Positions 46,000 to 58,596 of a DNA stretch of 61,017 nucleotides are shown here, piece after piece (position 1 is the first letter of the stretch; every line of letters begins with the position of its first letter). A program made the position numbers and the translations under genes. Source of the DNA: Ophiosphaerella korrae. Its lineage: Eukaryota > Ascomycota > Dothideomycetes > Pleosporales > Phaeosphaeriaceae. The DNA lies in contig JALNQF010000248.1 of NCBI GenBank assembly GCA_028456385.1, positions 1-61,017 of the forward strand, given 5' to 3'. The notes below the pieces were generated by a model. The model was given only the letters and a program-made list of their open reading frames with translations, made no database searches and was not told the origin of the DNA.

Positions 46000-48083
46000 A
46001 TGGCTACACCTCAAGAGAACAACATGAGCTTCACTGATGCCAGAAAACGGGACGAAGATCCAAGATACTCCGCTCCACATCAGAACAAGAAGGAAAAACG
46101 CCCCTTCTCGCTGAAACGCCTCGGTCATGCCTTGGGGAGTCTTGGGGACCCCTCAACCTACCTCGGCTCACGCTTTCAGCCACACCCACTGCTCCTCCCA
46201 CAAACACCTGTTGGAAAGGATTCCTCCCCTCAAAGAGGTTTCAGGGCGCCGGAGACTCCTTCCGTCTCTTTTTTGCAGCTTCCACCTAGGAAGCTCGAAG
46301 AGACACAATCCAGTACCTCTAAAGTTGACTCCGCCCTACCTGACTCCGTTAAAGGCAAAAATCGTATGAACACAATAACTATGCTAGACGGAATGTTTGT
46401 GAAAGCGATATTCGACTACGACGCGGATGACCACGAGAGCTTGAGCTTCCGGGAGGGCGACATCATCCAAGTCATCACACAGCTAGAAAGCGGATGGTGG
46501 GACGGGGTCATTAAAGGTGTGCGCGGCTGGTTTCCAAGTAACTATTGTGTCGTCGTGCAGCCTCCATTAAACGAGCTCGATAGTGATAGTAGTTATGACA
46601 GCGATGCGGATATCGACGTTGTATTAGAAGGTGAAGAAATTGTCGAATCCTCGAAGTCTTCTGTAGAGGGTAATACAATGGTGTATTGGATTCCCCAAGC
46701 GACGCCAGATGGTAGGCTCTACTATTTCAACACCATGACAGGTGTAAGCACTCTTGTGCTGCCAGTAGATCCAATCCCGGCATCAACAATTTCTCACGAG
46801 AAACATGAGTCGACAATCTTGCCATCCATATTCACATCCCAGGATCTTCAAAATAGCCCCGAGAGACGGCCAGAAACCTATGGGTGGAAAACAGACCACT
46901 CTGTTCTAGATGGGACTGATGGAGAGCCTTTCGCAGTGTGTAAGTTTCGCCGTGTCACGATATTGTGACAGACAGCTAACCATAACACTTGTTACTAGGT
47001 AATTTTCTTGGTCATGGCAGTCTAGGCACTGTCGAAGAAGTTCGTCGTACTAATACACAGCTCCCTACCCTCGTTCGGAAGCGTGTGTTGTTGTCAGCTC
47101 GCAGGCTACAGGCCCAAGCAACACTGAAGATCATTCACGAAGAGGCTAGAAACCTCAAATCGTTGGTACACCATCATATTGTCACCCTTTTAGGGTCTTA
47201 CGAAGGAAAAAAATCCAGAAATCGTCATTCCTATTATCTCCTTATAAGTCCAGTCGGAGACAATGATCTTCGAAACTTCCTCGAGATCGTGGGCGAGGAG
47301 AATGACTCCGACACTCAAACAGCCACATTGTCGGCATGGAAAACTTGGATCTACGGATGGTTTGCCTGCCTCGGCTCAGCACTTGCATTTATGCACGACA
47401 ATGGGGTTCGCCATCAGGATATTAAACCTTCAAACATGATCCACCGAGAGCATCATATATACTTTACTGACTTTAGCTCCTCGTGTGCATTCGATGTAGG
47501 ACAGACCACCTCGACAGAGAACCCGTCGCGCGCATCGCCTATGTATGCGGCTCCAGAGATCATAGAAAACTACGCTGGGACATTACAACGCCATGGCCGC
47601 GCGACAGATATCTTTGCCCTAGGCTGTGTTTTCTGTGACATGTTGACCGTACTAACTGGTCGGTCAGTGGCGGCATTTCAAGCGGCAATCCGTTGTTCTG
47701 ACACTACAGCCTCAAATACTGGTAGAGGAGTGTTACATTACAGCCAACGGCTACCCCAAATCTCGGAGTGGTTTGCCCCACCAGCCATATACTCGGACCA
47801 TATATGCGCCATGATCCAATGCTCTCGTGATCTGCGACCCACTGCTATTGCCGTTGTGCAATGGTTCGTCATGGACAATATATTCAACGATGGTTGTGCA
47901 TGCTGGCAACATACATTGTGGTGTGGTAGTGAAGGCCATGTCAGCCGAAGAACGATCGAACCTATTCAGGTGCGAAATAAGAATGGTGTTTTCGTTCCAC
48001 TTAAACATGCGACCGACGATGAGATAGCTCATATAGAATTTTATGGGATTCACAGTGAGCCGTGGACAACACGACAGTTGTAG
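46000..48083 (+). CDS. SH3 - WW-like - protein kinase fusion protein
   Basis: Two exons, join(46000..46939, 46999..48083), give 674 residues. The 59-bp intron has GT..AG ends and a GCTAAC branch site. Residues 1-125 are basic and Pro/Ser-rich. An SH3 domain lies at about 131-187 (AIFDYDADD, GWWDGV, GWFPSNY). A WW-like module follows at about 227-256 (WIPQATPDGRLYYFN; its second Trp is Leu). These two closely resemble the N-terminal part of fungal Cdc25-type Ras GEFs. An acidic linker and a protein kinase domain follow from about 315: glycine loop GHGSLG (318-323), Lys341, catalytic HQD (452-454), Asn459, DFS (471-473), APE (498-500). Catalytic Lys, both Asp and Asn are kept, so activity is plausible; Arg of HRD is Gln and Gly of DFG is Ser. 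A signalling role near membranes or Ras is inference. Confidence 0.88.
46940..46998 (+). other. Intron of the SH3-kinase gene
   Basis: 59 bp, GTAAGT..CTAG, branch GCTAAC about 28 bases before the 3' end. It lies exactly at the border of the linker and the kinase glycine loop. Splicing joins the frames through a Cys codon (T|GT). Confidence 0.85.
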
Positions 48084-49732
48084 CACTTATCAACGCGATG
48101 CGTTTGCTTTCAGACTTTGGTTAAGCACACAAGTGTTCGGATTGACTAGGAAGAAGTATATGCTCTCTTCCACCTTTCGAGTGGAGCTGCAAAGTATCCC
48201 CCTACAAAAAAGCCCATATTGAAGATGCACCAAGTCACTCACCTAACGCTGATACACGGTTTTTTACTCTAAGAGCTAGATGCAGGCCTCAACACAAAGC
48301 TATTCGGTTTATAGGTATTGGGTTGAGGGTACTGATAGCGTCATTGCGCACTCATAACGGGCGGAGAAGATATGGACACTTAAATTGCAATTACCCATAG
48401 AAATGAACTCATATGTTGTGGCATACTAGGGTGACTGTTAAAGCAAGGAGCAGGTGCCGACCCGCAGTCGGCGAGATGAGTTGAATATTATGGGTTGAAT
48501 AGCTACATGACGAGTTGGTGTCGGTGCCTATCTACTCTACCTAATCTCACTCGGAGCTCCTCACAGTACTAAAAAGCTAACCTAATGCTCCCCGATTACG
48601 TGCGGTCCTACTACACCATAGTGGTTAACTTCCTGGCCTTGGGTTAGATCCTACATTATACTCTTGCTTTGTGCTTGGTGACAAGGCCGACTATGCGACG
48701 CACTTGCGTCCCCGCGGTATCTAGATCTTCTACTACTGCAGCCTGAGCCTCGAAATCCGCTTAGCAGATAGTCGTGGCGCTTTCATTTATTCCAAAAAGT
48801 CTGGACCATTTCCTGTTTTGGATTAGCTCCCCTGAATATCTATGCTGCTGTTCCTCCATTAGGCTTAATCTACTGCTACGGCTGGCTCGCTACCAGCTGG
48901 GCTTGCGAGCCAAGCCCCTTCAAACATGGATCTACTATACCTAAGGGTAAGGGATTAGGTCTTGCACCTAGATACAAGGGATCTACTACTATTTATAGTA
49001 TATAATCTGCTATATTCTTCCCTAGCAGAACTCGACGCTTGTGCAGAGTCAAACCGCGACGGCTAACGGGATTGTAATGTGCTGCAAGTAATTGAACTGG
49101 GTGTGCCCGATATCAATAAGCAATGTTTGTGTAACTACACCAATTCATCATCAAGACACAAAAAGACCCGCGAATCGGGTCCTAAACGCTCCCTTGCTGG
49201 GATGCGAAACCCTAACGCTAAACCTGGTTCGGCGCGAATCCGTACCCAAAACGCGCGTCATAGCGGATAGGCTAATTAGCTTAAATCAAGAATCTAGAAA
49301 GAGTATATATTGCAAGATGCATCATGGAACTGAAGTTGTGGTGTATAACAGTAGACGCTTTCTTAGCGGTCGGGTCAGCGTCACATTAAAGAGCTACCTA
49401 CTACTAGGCTGCTGGCGCCCTTGGTGTTCAAGGAACGGGAAACGGGTGAATAGCAAAGCCGACCGCCTAGGGTGCAACGATAATCACTACATTAGCGTGA
49501 CCCATCTCTTTATTACAACTTCTGTAGAAGGAGCTAGATAGATAGTACCTACCTAGATAGGTATATAAAGCTGTTATATTGAATTATATTTAGTTGTACG
49601 TATTTCTCCTGTATCTTGAAAAGTGCATACAATAAAATAGGTGTTACTATTAGTGCTAACAAAGTAATAGGGCTTAGAAACGAGAGGTAACATCCTAGGC
49701 GCTAGAAAGTGCCAGTAGCTGCGCACGTAAAC
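48084..49732. other. Intergenic region between the kinase gene and element D
   Basis: It contains the right copy of the 208-bp inverted repeat and otherwise old, unassigned sequence. A 149-codon frame near 49,092-49,541 lacks an ATG start and shows no domain. No RNA gene was recognised. Composition remains normal until element D at 49,733. Confidence 0.4.
48411..48618 (+). repeat. 208-bp inverted repeat, right copy
   Basis: Forward partner of 43,086-43,294. The outer edge is cgtgcggtcctactacacca. With the left copy it brackets 43,086-48,618, which holds the transposase remnant, the NACHT remnant and the SH3-kinase gene. Confidence 0.75.
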
Positions 49733-50120
49733 TGTTACGGCTGTAACAAGGGAAAACTAATTTAAGCCAGTCAGCCCCACTATAGATAACGAAAGCACGT
49801 ACGACCTATAAGGTAACGAACTTAACTAGGAAACTAACTACAATAGAGACACGTGATAAATTCGCGATTCGCGATCTTAGCAAACACGAAGCACGAAGCC
49901 AGCTAAGGGACCTAGGTATATAGTTAGTAGTAATACCTATTATTAGGATAGTATTAGCAATCCAATCTCTAACCTAGAACGCTAATACTTGACATTGTAT
50001 ACATAAATTAACTATTGTTTATAGTTATTGCTAATTACAAAAACAAGCTTTTGCTATTACCTCCTAATCTACTAATAACCTAAAAGTTATTAGGAGGTTG
50101 ACCCTAGTGTACTCGTTACA
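49733..50120 (+). repeat. 5' LTR of element D
   Basis: This 388-bp LTR runs from TGTTACGGCTGTAAC to ..ACTCGTTACA. It is clearly less mutated than the 3' LTR (retains CGCGATTCGCGATCTTAGCA). It has one copy of a unit of about 54 bp that is present twice in the 3' LTR. Confidence 0.88.
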
Positions 50121-50159
50121 CCTTACTAATTTAGTTATTAAGAGGAGCGAAGCGTAAGT

Positions 50160-51032
50160 AGCGCACAGTCTAGCTAACACGATAGTAGAAAGTTTAACTA
50201 AATAAATAAGTAAAGCAACTAGAAGTAGTTATAAATTAGATAGTACTATATAGGAGACAATTAAAGATTGTATAAATAACCTAATCTCTAACAAAGAAGA
50301 TATAAAGATAGTAATTAATACTTTAGAAATATAAAATAAAGAACTGTAGGATTACGTAAAGTAGAATAAAGTATAAATTAAAGCTATTATAGAAAGACAA
50401 AATTAGATAGAAATAATTACCTAATAACTAGAGATAAGTGCGACAAAGAAACTACCTAAGATACTTGTTCTTAGGAAATTTAATAGAACAAGGGAAGAAC
50501 TAAGACCCTTTATAGTATTAGTATAACTCTAGATAGATGTATAAGTACTACACTTTAATATAGAAGAAAAAAAGGTAATATATATTAGAATGTACCTTAA
50601 GAAGGATATAATAAGATAGTTTAAACCTTACTAGATAGACTATATAATATACGCCCTAATAATATAGAAGGACAAAACTAGAGCTATTTTTAGAAGTTAC
50701 GAATACTTTACTAGGCGAATAAGAGTAGTATTTAAGGATATAGACATTACCTAACAAGCTAAAGAGAAACTTAAGAAGTTAAAATAGAATAAAAGTATTT
50801 CTAAGTATATATTACACTTTAAACAACTATTACGAAATATAGAATAGAACAAGTTAGCTCTAATATTACAATTTAAATAAAGACTAAACAAAAAAATTTA
50901 ATATAAGATAATTTATATAGAAAAACCTAAGACACTAGAAGCCTTAAAGTAAAAGGTAATATAAATTAATAACGATCTCTAAGAATAGAAGAAGAATAAG
51001 TATAGTAGCTAACCTAGAAACTAGAATACTAG
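50160..51032 (+). pseudogene. Element D gag remnant
   Basis: The Gag domain aligns with elements B and C (for example 50,460-50,760 with about 8,130-8,430). It ends abruptly at 51,032 just before where the CCHC knuckles should be. Multiple stops. Confidence 0.75.
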
Positions 51033-51458
51033 TGTAATAGGCTACCTGTCGTCAACTACAGGCACCTATATAGGGGGTTAGTAGATTAGGAGGTAATAGT
51101 AAAAGCTTAGGGGTAATCTATAATAACTTGTAATAATAGAAGATGTTTTACAACTGTCTTGTATTAGCGTTCTATAGTTAGAGGATTAAATTACTAATAC
51201 TATCCTAATAATACGTATCCTACTAACTATATACTCGTCGTAATCTATAATCTATAGTTGCTAAGACTAGTAGATTATAGATTACTTTAATCTATAATCT
51301 ATTAACGCTAAGAGTCTATAGATTATAGATTACACTAGGTGTCCTAGTTATATATAGCTTCCTAATTAAAGTTGTTACTTTACTTGTCCTATACTTCGTT
51401 AGTACTTAGATTAGGACTAATTAGTTCTATCTTAATTTCTTCTATTACACCTGTAATA
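51033..51458 (-). repeat. LTR at the left end of the nested element in D
   Basis: 426 bp, from tgtaataggctacctg to ..cacctgtaata on the plus strand. Its first 50 bp differ from the right LTR, and the rest is alike. Confidence 0.85.
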
Positions 51459-51461
51459 CTA

Positions 51462-52180
51462 TCTCTCCTCCTAGGTAGGTCTTAGTTTACCTATCCTAGA
51501 GCTAGAGTTATTAGTCCTATTTCTTTATTAATATAGAGTTCTTTATCTTCTCTTATAACTATTTTATCTATACGTTATTACTATCTCTTTACTAATTGCG
51601 TGTTGCGTAATAGTGTTAAAATATTTCCTTACTCCTATTATACTTCTCCTAAATTAAACTCTAAGTCTCTTCTTTATATTATTTCTATAAATAATAGTAG
51701 GGCTTATAAGGCGTATATTTATGCAAATATATATAGCTCTTGTAACGTATCTAGTGTTTCTCTTTCTAAGTATAAGTTTATTACACTTATTCTTGCGTCT
51801 AGGCTTAATAATAATAGGGAAAGCTATTAACTAGACTTAAGAGAAATTACTATCTTAAATTGTAGAGGCTAAAGCTAAGCGTAAGCGTATCTAGGAGCTT
51901 GCGTAGAGTAAGCTAGTAAAGAATTAAGCTTATCTCTCTTATCTTTGTAAGATAAAGGCCTTAAATAATAAGAAATTAGCTAAGTAGTTAGTAGCTCTAG
52001 AAGCTAAGCTAGACTTAGATAAGGCGTTTAGTGTTACTATAGTAGGTCCTACGCTAGACGTCCCTATTATCTCTCTATCTATTATTAGTAATGTTAGTTC
52101 TCTTAGTTTGCTGCTAGGCGTTCTAGAGGGTTTTAATTTTAGAACTCCTCTAATTTCTTAGAGTAATTAAGATTATCCTC
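51462..52180 (+). pseudogene. Conserved antisense frame (nested element in D)
   Basis: Same position and pattern as 13,640-14,290. A GTG-started 76-codon open stretch lies at 51,600-51,830, and a second frame with the KALNNKK core follows at about 51,830-52,100. Differences from the other copy are mostly transitions, and the frame break is shared. Function unknown. Confidence 0.4.
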
Positions 52181-52259
52181 TAGTTCCTATATTTTCTCCT
52201 ATAGTTGTCCTTTTTTATCTATTCCTATCTATTCTACTAAATAGTAGTTTCTTCTATTG

Positions 52260-55200
52260 CGAAACTAGTACTATAGGATTTCTTTAACTTCCTATTCTTC
52301 TTATTTTCTATACGTGTCTACTTTATATACTAGTAGTTCTACGTCTTGTAGTACTTGTTCTAGTAGAGCTATATAGAACGTTAGGTATATCCTTATTTTA
52401 TTTAGTAGCTTTAGTTTAAATATAACTAGTATAACTCTTTTCTTAATCTTATATAGTCTTATCTTAACGTAGTCTAGTTTTAAACTTAGTCTCTTACTCT
52501 TAATGTTTTTTTATACTAACTATACTTTTTCTCTTTCTCTAAATTAAGGTCTTTCTTTGTATTTCTTATTATAGTACTTTGCTATACAATTATATAGGAA
52601 TTCTATATCCTATCTTAATTAATCGTGTATATCTTTAAGTCTATTAGCGAAGTTTTCTCCTCTTAGAGACTAAGATATCTAGTTTCTTAGTATCTAGTAT
52701 ATATTAGGCTCGAATCCGTAATTTGCGAAAAAAGGTAATATTCTTGTTACTACGTTCTTTTTGCTATTATATACTAACTATACTATAGGTAGTAACTATA
52801 CCTAGTTATTCTAGTTGTAGTTAAGGTAGTATCTTAAGTACTATTCTACTATCTAATTTATTCGTTCTAACTATCTATCTATCTATAGATAGTATACTAT
52901 AGACATTACGTGCTATATTCCTAATTATACTACTATCGTTCCCTATAGTTTTAATGTAAATTATATATCTCTATTAGTAATAATTTTGTCTAGTAGTCTA
53001 TATTAACTAATTACTATTCCTAGAACTTAATATATAGTAACTTCTATCCTACTCTTTTCTTTATATAGTCTAAAATATATATACTTTATAAGCTTGTCTA
53101 CTATAGTTAAGATTCTATTATACTTAACTCCTAATATTAAGTCTTTAGACTTTAGTAGTTTCGTTATAAAGTCTATTATAATAACTCCCTATAGTTGTTT
53201 TAGTACTTCTACTAGTTATAGTATTCTATATAGTACGTATTTACTATATTTATTTCTATAGCATTCTATATAGTCTTGTAGTACTTCTATTACTAATTAT
53301 TTTGCTTTTAGAATATAGTAATCTCGCAGTAGTCTATCTAATATTTTCTTAGTTCCTTAGTAACTATATACTAGTAATTTATAGAATTATCTTATAAATT
53401 TTCTTTAAATCTTACTTAGAATATATATTCTTCTATAGGCTCGTGCAAGTCCTTCTTAGATTTCTAGTTTCTCTATTTCTTTAGATACTTCTTATGTTGT
53501 TTTCTAAATCTATTTATTTAGCTCGCTATTCTTTCTTTTAAGTGTTGCAGCTATCTTAGGTGTATTTAGGATTAGGTGTCCTTCTTCGTTTTTAACTAGA
53601 ACTATACTAGTAGCGCTTACTTCTTCTTATAAGTCTAGTCTTCTACTAAGGGCGTCTATAAACTAATTATCTTTCCCTTTTGTATATATTATTTCTATAT
53701 TAAATATTAATAGGAATTCCTACTATCTTGTATAGCGTTATAATAGTTCCTTATTTATTATAAATCTTATAAGGTTCTTATAGTCTATATAAACTTTTAT
53801 TTAATACTTTACTCCTTATAAGTATACTCTCTACTATTTAAATACTTTATAGATTGCTAGTATTTCCTTATTGTAAATTAGGTAGTTAAGTTCTACTATC
53901 TTTATCTTCTTAGAGAAGTACTCGACTAAGTATTTTTTTTTAGTCTCTAGGTCTTCCTATATTAGTGCTATTCTATAGACTAAGTTAGATACGTCTGTTT
54001 TTACTATTACTAGTAGGTCTAGGTTGTATATTCTAATAACTAGATTTTCTATAAACTTCTTCTTAATCCTATTAAATACTTTATTGCATTCCTTTATCTA
54101 TTTAAATAGCGTGTCTTTCTTTATAAGTCTTGTTATTAGCTCTATATCTTTAGAGTATCCTACTATTAACTTTCTATAAAAGTTAGCTAGTCTATAAAAT
54201 TATTGTACCTCCTTTAAGTTTCTTAGTGTTAGCTATTTATTAATTAATCTAATCTTTTCTAGGTTAATCTTAATTTTTCCTAGTTCTATAATAAACCTAA
54301 GGAAATCTATTTTCTTTATATAGAACTTGTATTTCTTTATCTTAAGAAATAATTTATTCTCTACTAGTTTCTCTAGTACCTTGTGTATATGTTATACGTG
54401 TTCTTCTTCTATTTCTAAGAATATAAGGATATTGTCTAAGTATACGAATATAAATATGTCTAAGTACTCCCTTAGTACTGTATTAATCCTTTCTTAGAAT
54501 ACTACTAGTGCATTTATTAAGCTAAACAGTATAACTAAATATTTATATAATCCCTATTATATTCTAATTACTATTTTCTATTTGTTACCTTCTTTAATTC
54601 TAATTTAGTAGTAGGCGTTCTAAATATCTAACTTTGTAAAGATTGTTACTTTCTATAGTTTATCTTATATTACGTCTATCTTTAGTAAGGGGTATTAGTT
54701 CTTATTTGTAACTACGTTAGTTTTTCTAAAGTCTATACAAAGTCTTTTATTACTTATTCTTTTCTTGTCTACGAAGATAAGTCTATAAGCTACTAAAGAT
54801 TTAGATTCTTTTATCTATCTTTTTTTTATTATATTTTAAATAAATACTTGTTTAATTTTTAATTCTTTTTCTATTTTCTAGTAGACTAGGCTCTACCCTA
54901 CGTCTTTTCCTTCTTCTATTTCTATCGCTAAGTCCTATAGTTAATATTCTAGAAGGTAATCTTTAGGTTCTATAAGCTGTTCTTTCTATTTCTTGTATTC
55001 TTCTAAGAATTCTCCTTTATAGGTGTTCTTGTAGGCCTTTAACGTGTCTATTCTATAGTAGTTAATCTTTCTAGTTCTCTAATTAATGTGTAGGTTAGTT
55101 ATTTATAACTATAGTATACCTAATATTATATCTTATTTATTATTAATTGTTGTTATATCTATAACTATATTCTTAATCTCTAGTCCTTCTAACCTTAGTG

Positions 55201-57600
55201 TTAAAGGTGCTATCTCGAACTATATTAGTTCCTAAAATAGTTTTCCTTTAATTATACTTAGTTGTTAAAAGTATTTCTTCGTTATATACTTTATTTTCTA
55301 TGTTTCTATAAACTTCTTTAATATAAAGTTTTTCGTAGCTCTACTATTAATTATTAATTGTACTTTCCTTTCTTAGTATATACCTATTTTCGTAATATAT
55401 AAGCCTCTTATACCTTCTAGTTTTTCTTACTTAAGTAACTTTATAAATTATCTATCTTTCTAGGGCTATAGGCCTACTTTAAGTTTGTGTTCTTTGTATT
55501 TTAGATACTTATTATATATATATTTGTACTATAGTCCTCTTTAGACGTATTTCTTAGTTAGTTTTAGGCTAGGTCTTACTACTATATATCTATCTTCTAG
55601 GATTATTTCCTATCCTTAGATATTTTCTACTAGAATTACTCTTATATAGTTATAGCCTCTTCTCCTTATAGGCTATATATTATTATTTACTTTAGAGTTT
55701 CTATATATAATATAATTCTTATCTAGGTATAATATCTATAATACTTTAAAGTATACTAGATACTTTAGATCTATTATCTTGTTATCCTCTTCCTAGTATT
55801 TACTTTTACTAGGTGTATCTATTATTAGGATATAGTACACTACTAGTACTCTTAGTATATAGGCTTTGTTAATCTATTACGTCTTTTTTATAAGGTATTA
55901 CTATTCTTTTTGTATAGGTATTCTTCCTACTACAACTATATATTACTTTATCTATTCTTAAAATAGTATAAACTTTATTTCTTTAGGATTGTATTCTTTC
56001 TAGTCTTTGTATGCTTCCTCTATACTTATAACTAGTAAATATTTTTAAATAAACTTCTATTCTTTATTTTGTTCCTCTATATTACTTATTGTGCGGCTAT
56101 TATAACTATGTATTGTTAGCTAGGTATACTCTATATCTCTTATACTAACTTATCTCTTACTTCCTTATAGTCCTTTAGAAGTAGTTGTAGTAGTCTCTTT
56201 ATCTAGTGCTAGTCCTTTAGCCTAGATTAATAGTACTAGGAGCTCTTCCCCTTCTAGATCTTCTACTAGTAGGTCTATTACTTAGGCTATTTCTTCTAGC
56301 TAAGCTTTTATTCTTTCTTTTATTGCAGCTACTCTCTATCTCTATTATAAGAAGTATCCTACTCTCTATTTACTAGAAAGATGTATATAGTAGTCGTCTT
56401 TATAACAAAAGGTCTAATAGAGTATTACGTATTATATTTCTTTACTCCTAGCTACCTTCTCCTAAGGTTTAGCCTATACTTGCAGTACTTCCTTCTTCTT
56501 TTTCTTAGTCGTCTTTAACTAGGTTTCTTTCTTTAGGTCCTTACTTTTGTAGTCTTTTATAAAGTGTCCTAGTTTTCTGTATTTATAATATACTATATCC
56601 TTCTTCTTTTATAATTAGTAGTCTTTTATATAGTAGCCTAGTTTACTACAATTAAAGTACGTAAAGTCTTTATTCTTCTTTTTCTTTCTATCTTTGTTAG
56701 CGTTAAGGATTATAGGGTCTCCCTTATTATAGTTCTAGGTGTAACCTCTATATTTATTCTTCTTCTATTCTTAAAGATTATCGTTAATTTATATTACCTA
56801 TTACTTTAGGGCTTCTAGTGTCCTTAGTTTCTCTATGTGTATTATCTCGTATTAGATCTTAGAGTTTAGTCCTTGCTTAAATTGTAATATTAAAGCTAAC
56901 TTATTCTATTCTATATTCTAGGATAGTTGTTTAAACTATAATACGTACTTTAGAACACTTTAACTTTGTATAAGCTTCTCTAGCTATTCTTTAGCTTATT
57001 AGGTAACGTCTATATCTCTAAATACTACTCTTATTTGTTTAGTAAAGTACTCGTAACTTCTAAAAATAGCTTTAGTTTTGTCCTTCTAGGTTATTAGAGA
57101 GTGTGTTGTGTAATCTATCTAGTAAGGTTCGTACTATCTTATTACGTCTTCTTTAAAGTGTAACCTAATATATATTACCTTCTTTTCTTCTATATTAAAG
57201 TGTAGTGCTTATACATCTATCTAGAGTTATACTAAAGTAATAAAGGGTCTTAGTTTCTCCCTTGTTCTGTCGAACTTCTTAAGGATAGGTATCTTAGGTA
57301 GTTTCTTTGTTGCACTTATTGCTAGACGTTATGTAATTAGTTCTATCTAATTCTAACTTTTAATAATAGCTTTAATCTATACTTTATTCTACTTTGCGTA
57401 ATCTTGCAGTTCCTTGTTCTATGTTTCTAAAGTATTAATTACTATTTTTATATCTTCTTTATCTAAGATTAGATTATTAATTTAGTCCTTAATTATTTCC
57501 TATATAGTGCTATTAGACTTATAACTACTCTTAGGGGCTTTACTTATTTTAGTTAAACTTTCTACTATTATATTAGCTAGACTATACGCTACTTACGCTT
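52260..57600 (-). pseudogene. Gag-pol remnant of the nested element in D
   Basis: Minus-strand gag (from about 57,590), zinc knuckles (about 56,545-56,670), protease (about 55,100-55,370), RT (box at about 54,418-54,450), RNase H near 54,000, and integrase (about 52,760-53,200). The chromodomain ends near 52,140-52,270. Heavily RIP-mutated with stops in all domains. Confidence 0.8.
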
Positions 57601-57629
57601 TACTTCTTATAATAACTAAATTAGTAAGG

Positions 57630-58058
57630 TGTAATATAGTGTTACTAGGGTTAACTTCCTAGTACTTAAAGGGTATTAGTAGATTAAGAGTTAATAGTAA
57701 AAGCTTAGGTTATAATCTATAATAACTTATAAATAATAGAAGATGTTTTATAACTATCCTATATTAGCGTTCTATAGTTAAAGGATTAAATTACTAATAC
57801 TATCCTAACAATACGTATCTTACTAACTATATACTCGTCGTAATCTATAATCTATAGTTGCTAAGACTAGTAGATTATAGATTATCTTAATCTATAATCT
57901 ATTAATACTAAGAGTCTATAGATTATAGATTAGCCTAAGTATCCTAGTTATATGTAGTCTCCTAATTAAGGTTGTTACCCCGCTCGTCCTATACTTTATT
58001 AGCGCCTAGATCGGGACTAATTAGTTCTATCTCGATTTCTTCTGTTACACCTGTAATA
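57630..58058 (-). repeat. LTR at the right end of the nested element in D
   Basis: 429 bp, from tgtaatatagtgttac to ..cacctgtaata. It matches the LTRs of the nested element in B in length and layout. Confidence 0.85.
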
Positions 58059-58596
58059 GTCCTTAAGGTCTATCTTAGCCTCTAAGGTATAAGACTATTT
58101 AGATAATTTAGTATTATTATAAGCTTTTATCTTATAAAGACGCTTAATATAAGAATAAAGATCTACTAGCTTATAAAGAGTTAGCTTATACTTAGCTTTA
58201 GCCTCTATAAGCTATAATAATAGTATTTCTTAAGCCTAGTTAATAGCTCGCCCTATACAACTTAGTAAGAAGAGACTATATAGAAATTAAATACTTACAC
58301 TTAGTAAGAGAAATACTTAATAGAGTATATTTATACTAATTGTTAGTAAGAATACACTTGTTATAATATTTACTATCCTTTAAAGATATAAGATAAGTAA
58401 GCTTTAACTAAGTATAATAGGCGTAAAGAAATATCTTAACCTTATTATAAGTAATATAAGTAACAAGAAGAAGTTTATTATAATTAGAACGAGAAGATAT
58501 AGAGAACAATAAAAAACTAGAAATAAATAAGAGAACTAGACTAATAACTTTAGGCCTAGAGTAGAGAAACAAAAACTTGTCTAGAGAAGAGAATAG
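58059..58596 (+). mobile_element. Remaining post-pol region of element D
   Basis: Aligns with 20,435-20,972 of element B. The minus strand carries the start of the antisense frame. It begins abruptly at the nested element's edge. Confidence 0.75.

Larger units (their letters stand above)
51033..58058 (-). mobile_element. Reverse gypsy element nested in D, ends not matching
   Basis: A minus-strand element of the common family with LTRs at 51,033-51,458 and 57,630-58,058. CCHC knuckles lie at about 56,545-56,670 and the RT box at about 54,418-54,450. The outer 50 bp of the two LTRs are of different subtypes. The one at 51,033 (ctacctgtcgtcaactacag) resembles the solo LTR at 35,846-36,236, while the one at 57,630 resembles the nested element in B. 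Flanks are actag and gtcct, not a duplication. Confidence 0.85.

Noticed and set aside
43086..48618. Starship-type giant mobile element
   Set aside because: No tyrosine recombinase (DUF3435) captain was seen, and the segment is bracketed by inverted repeats instead.
49092..49541. 149-codon frame before element D
   Set aside because: No ATG at its start, no domain and no splice signals that would extend it.
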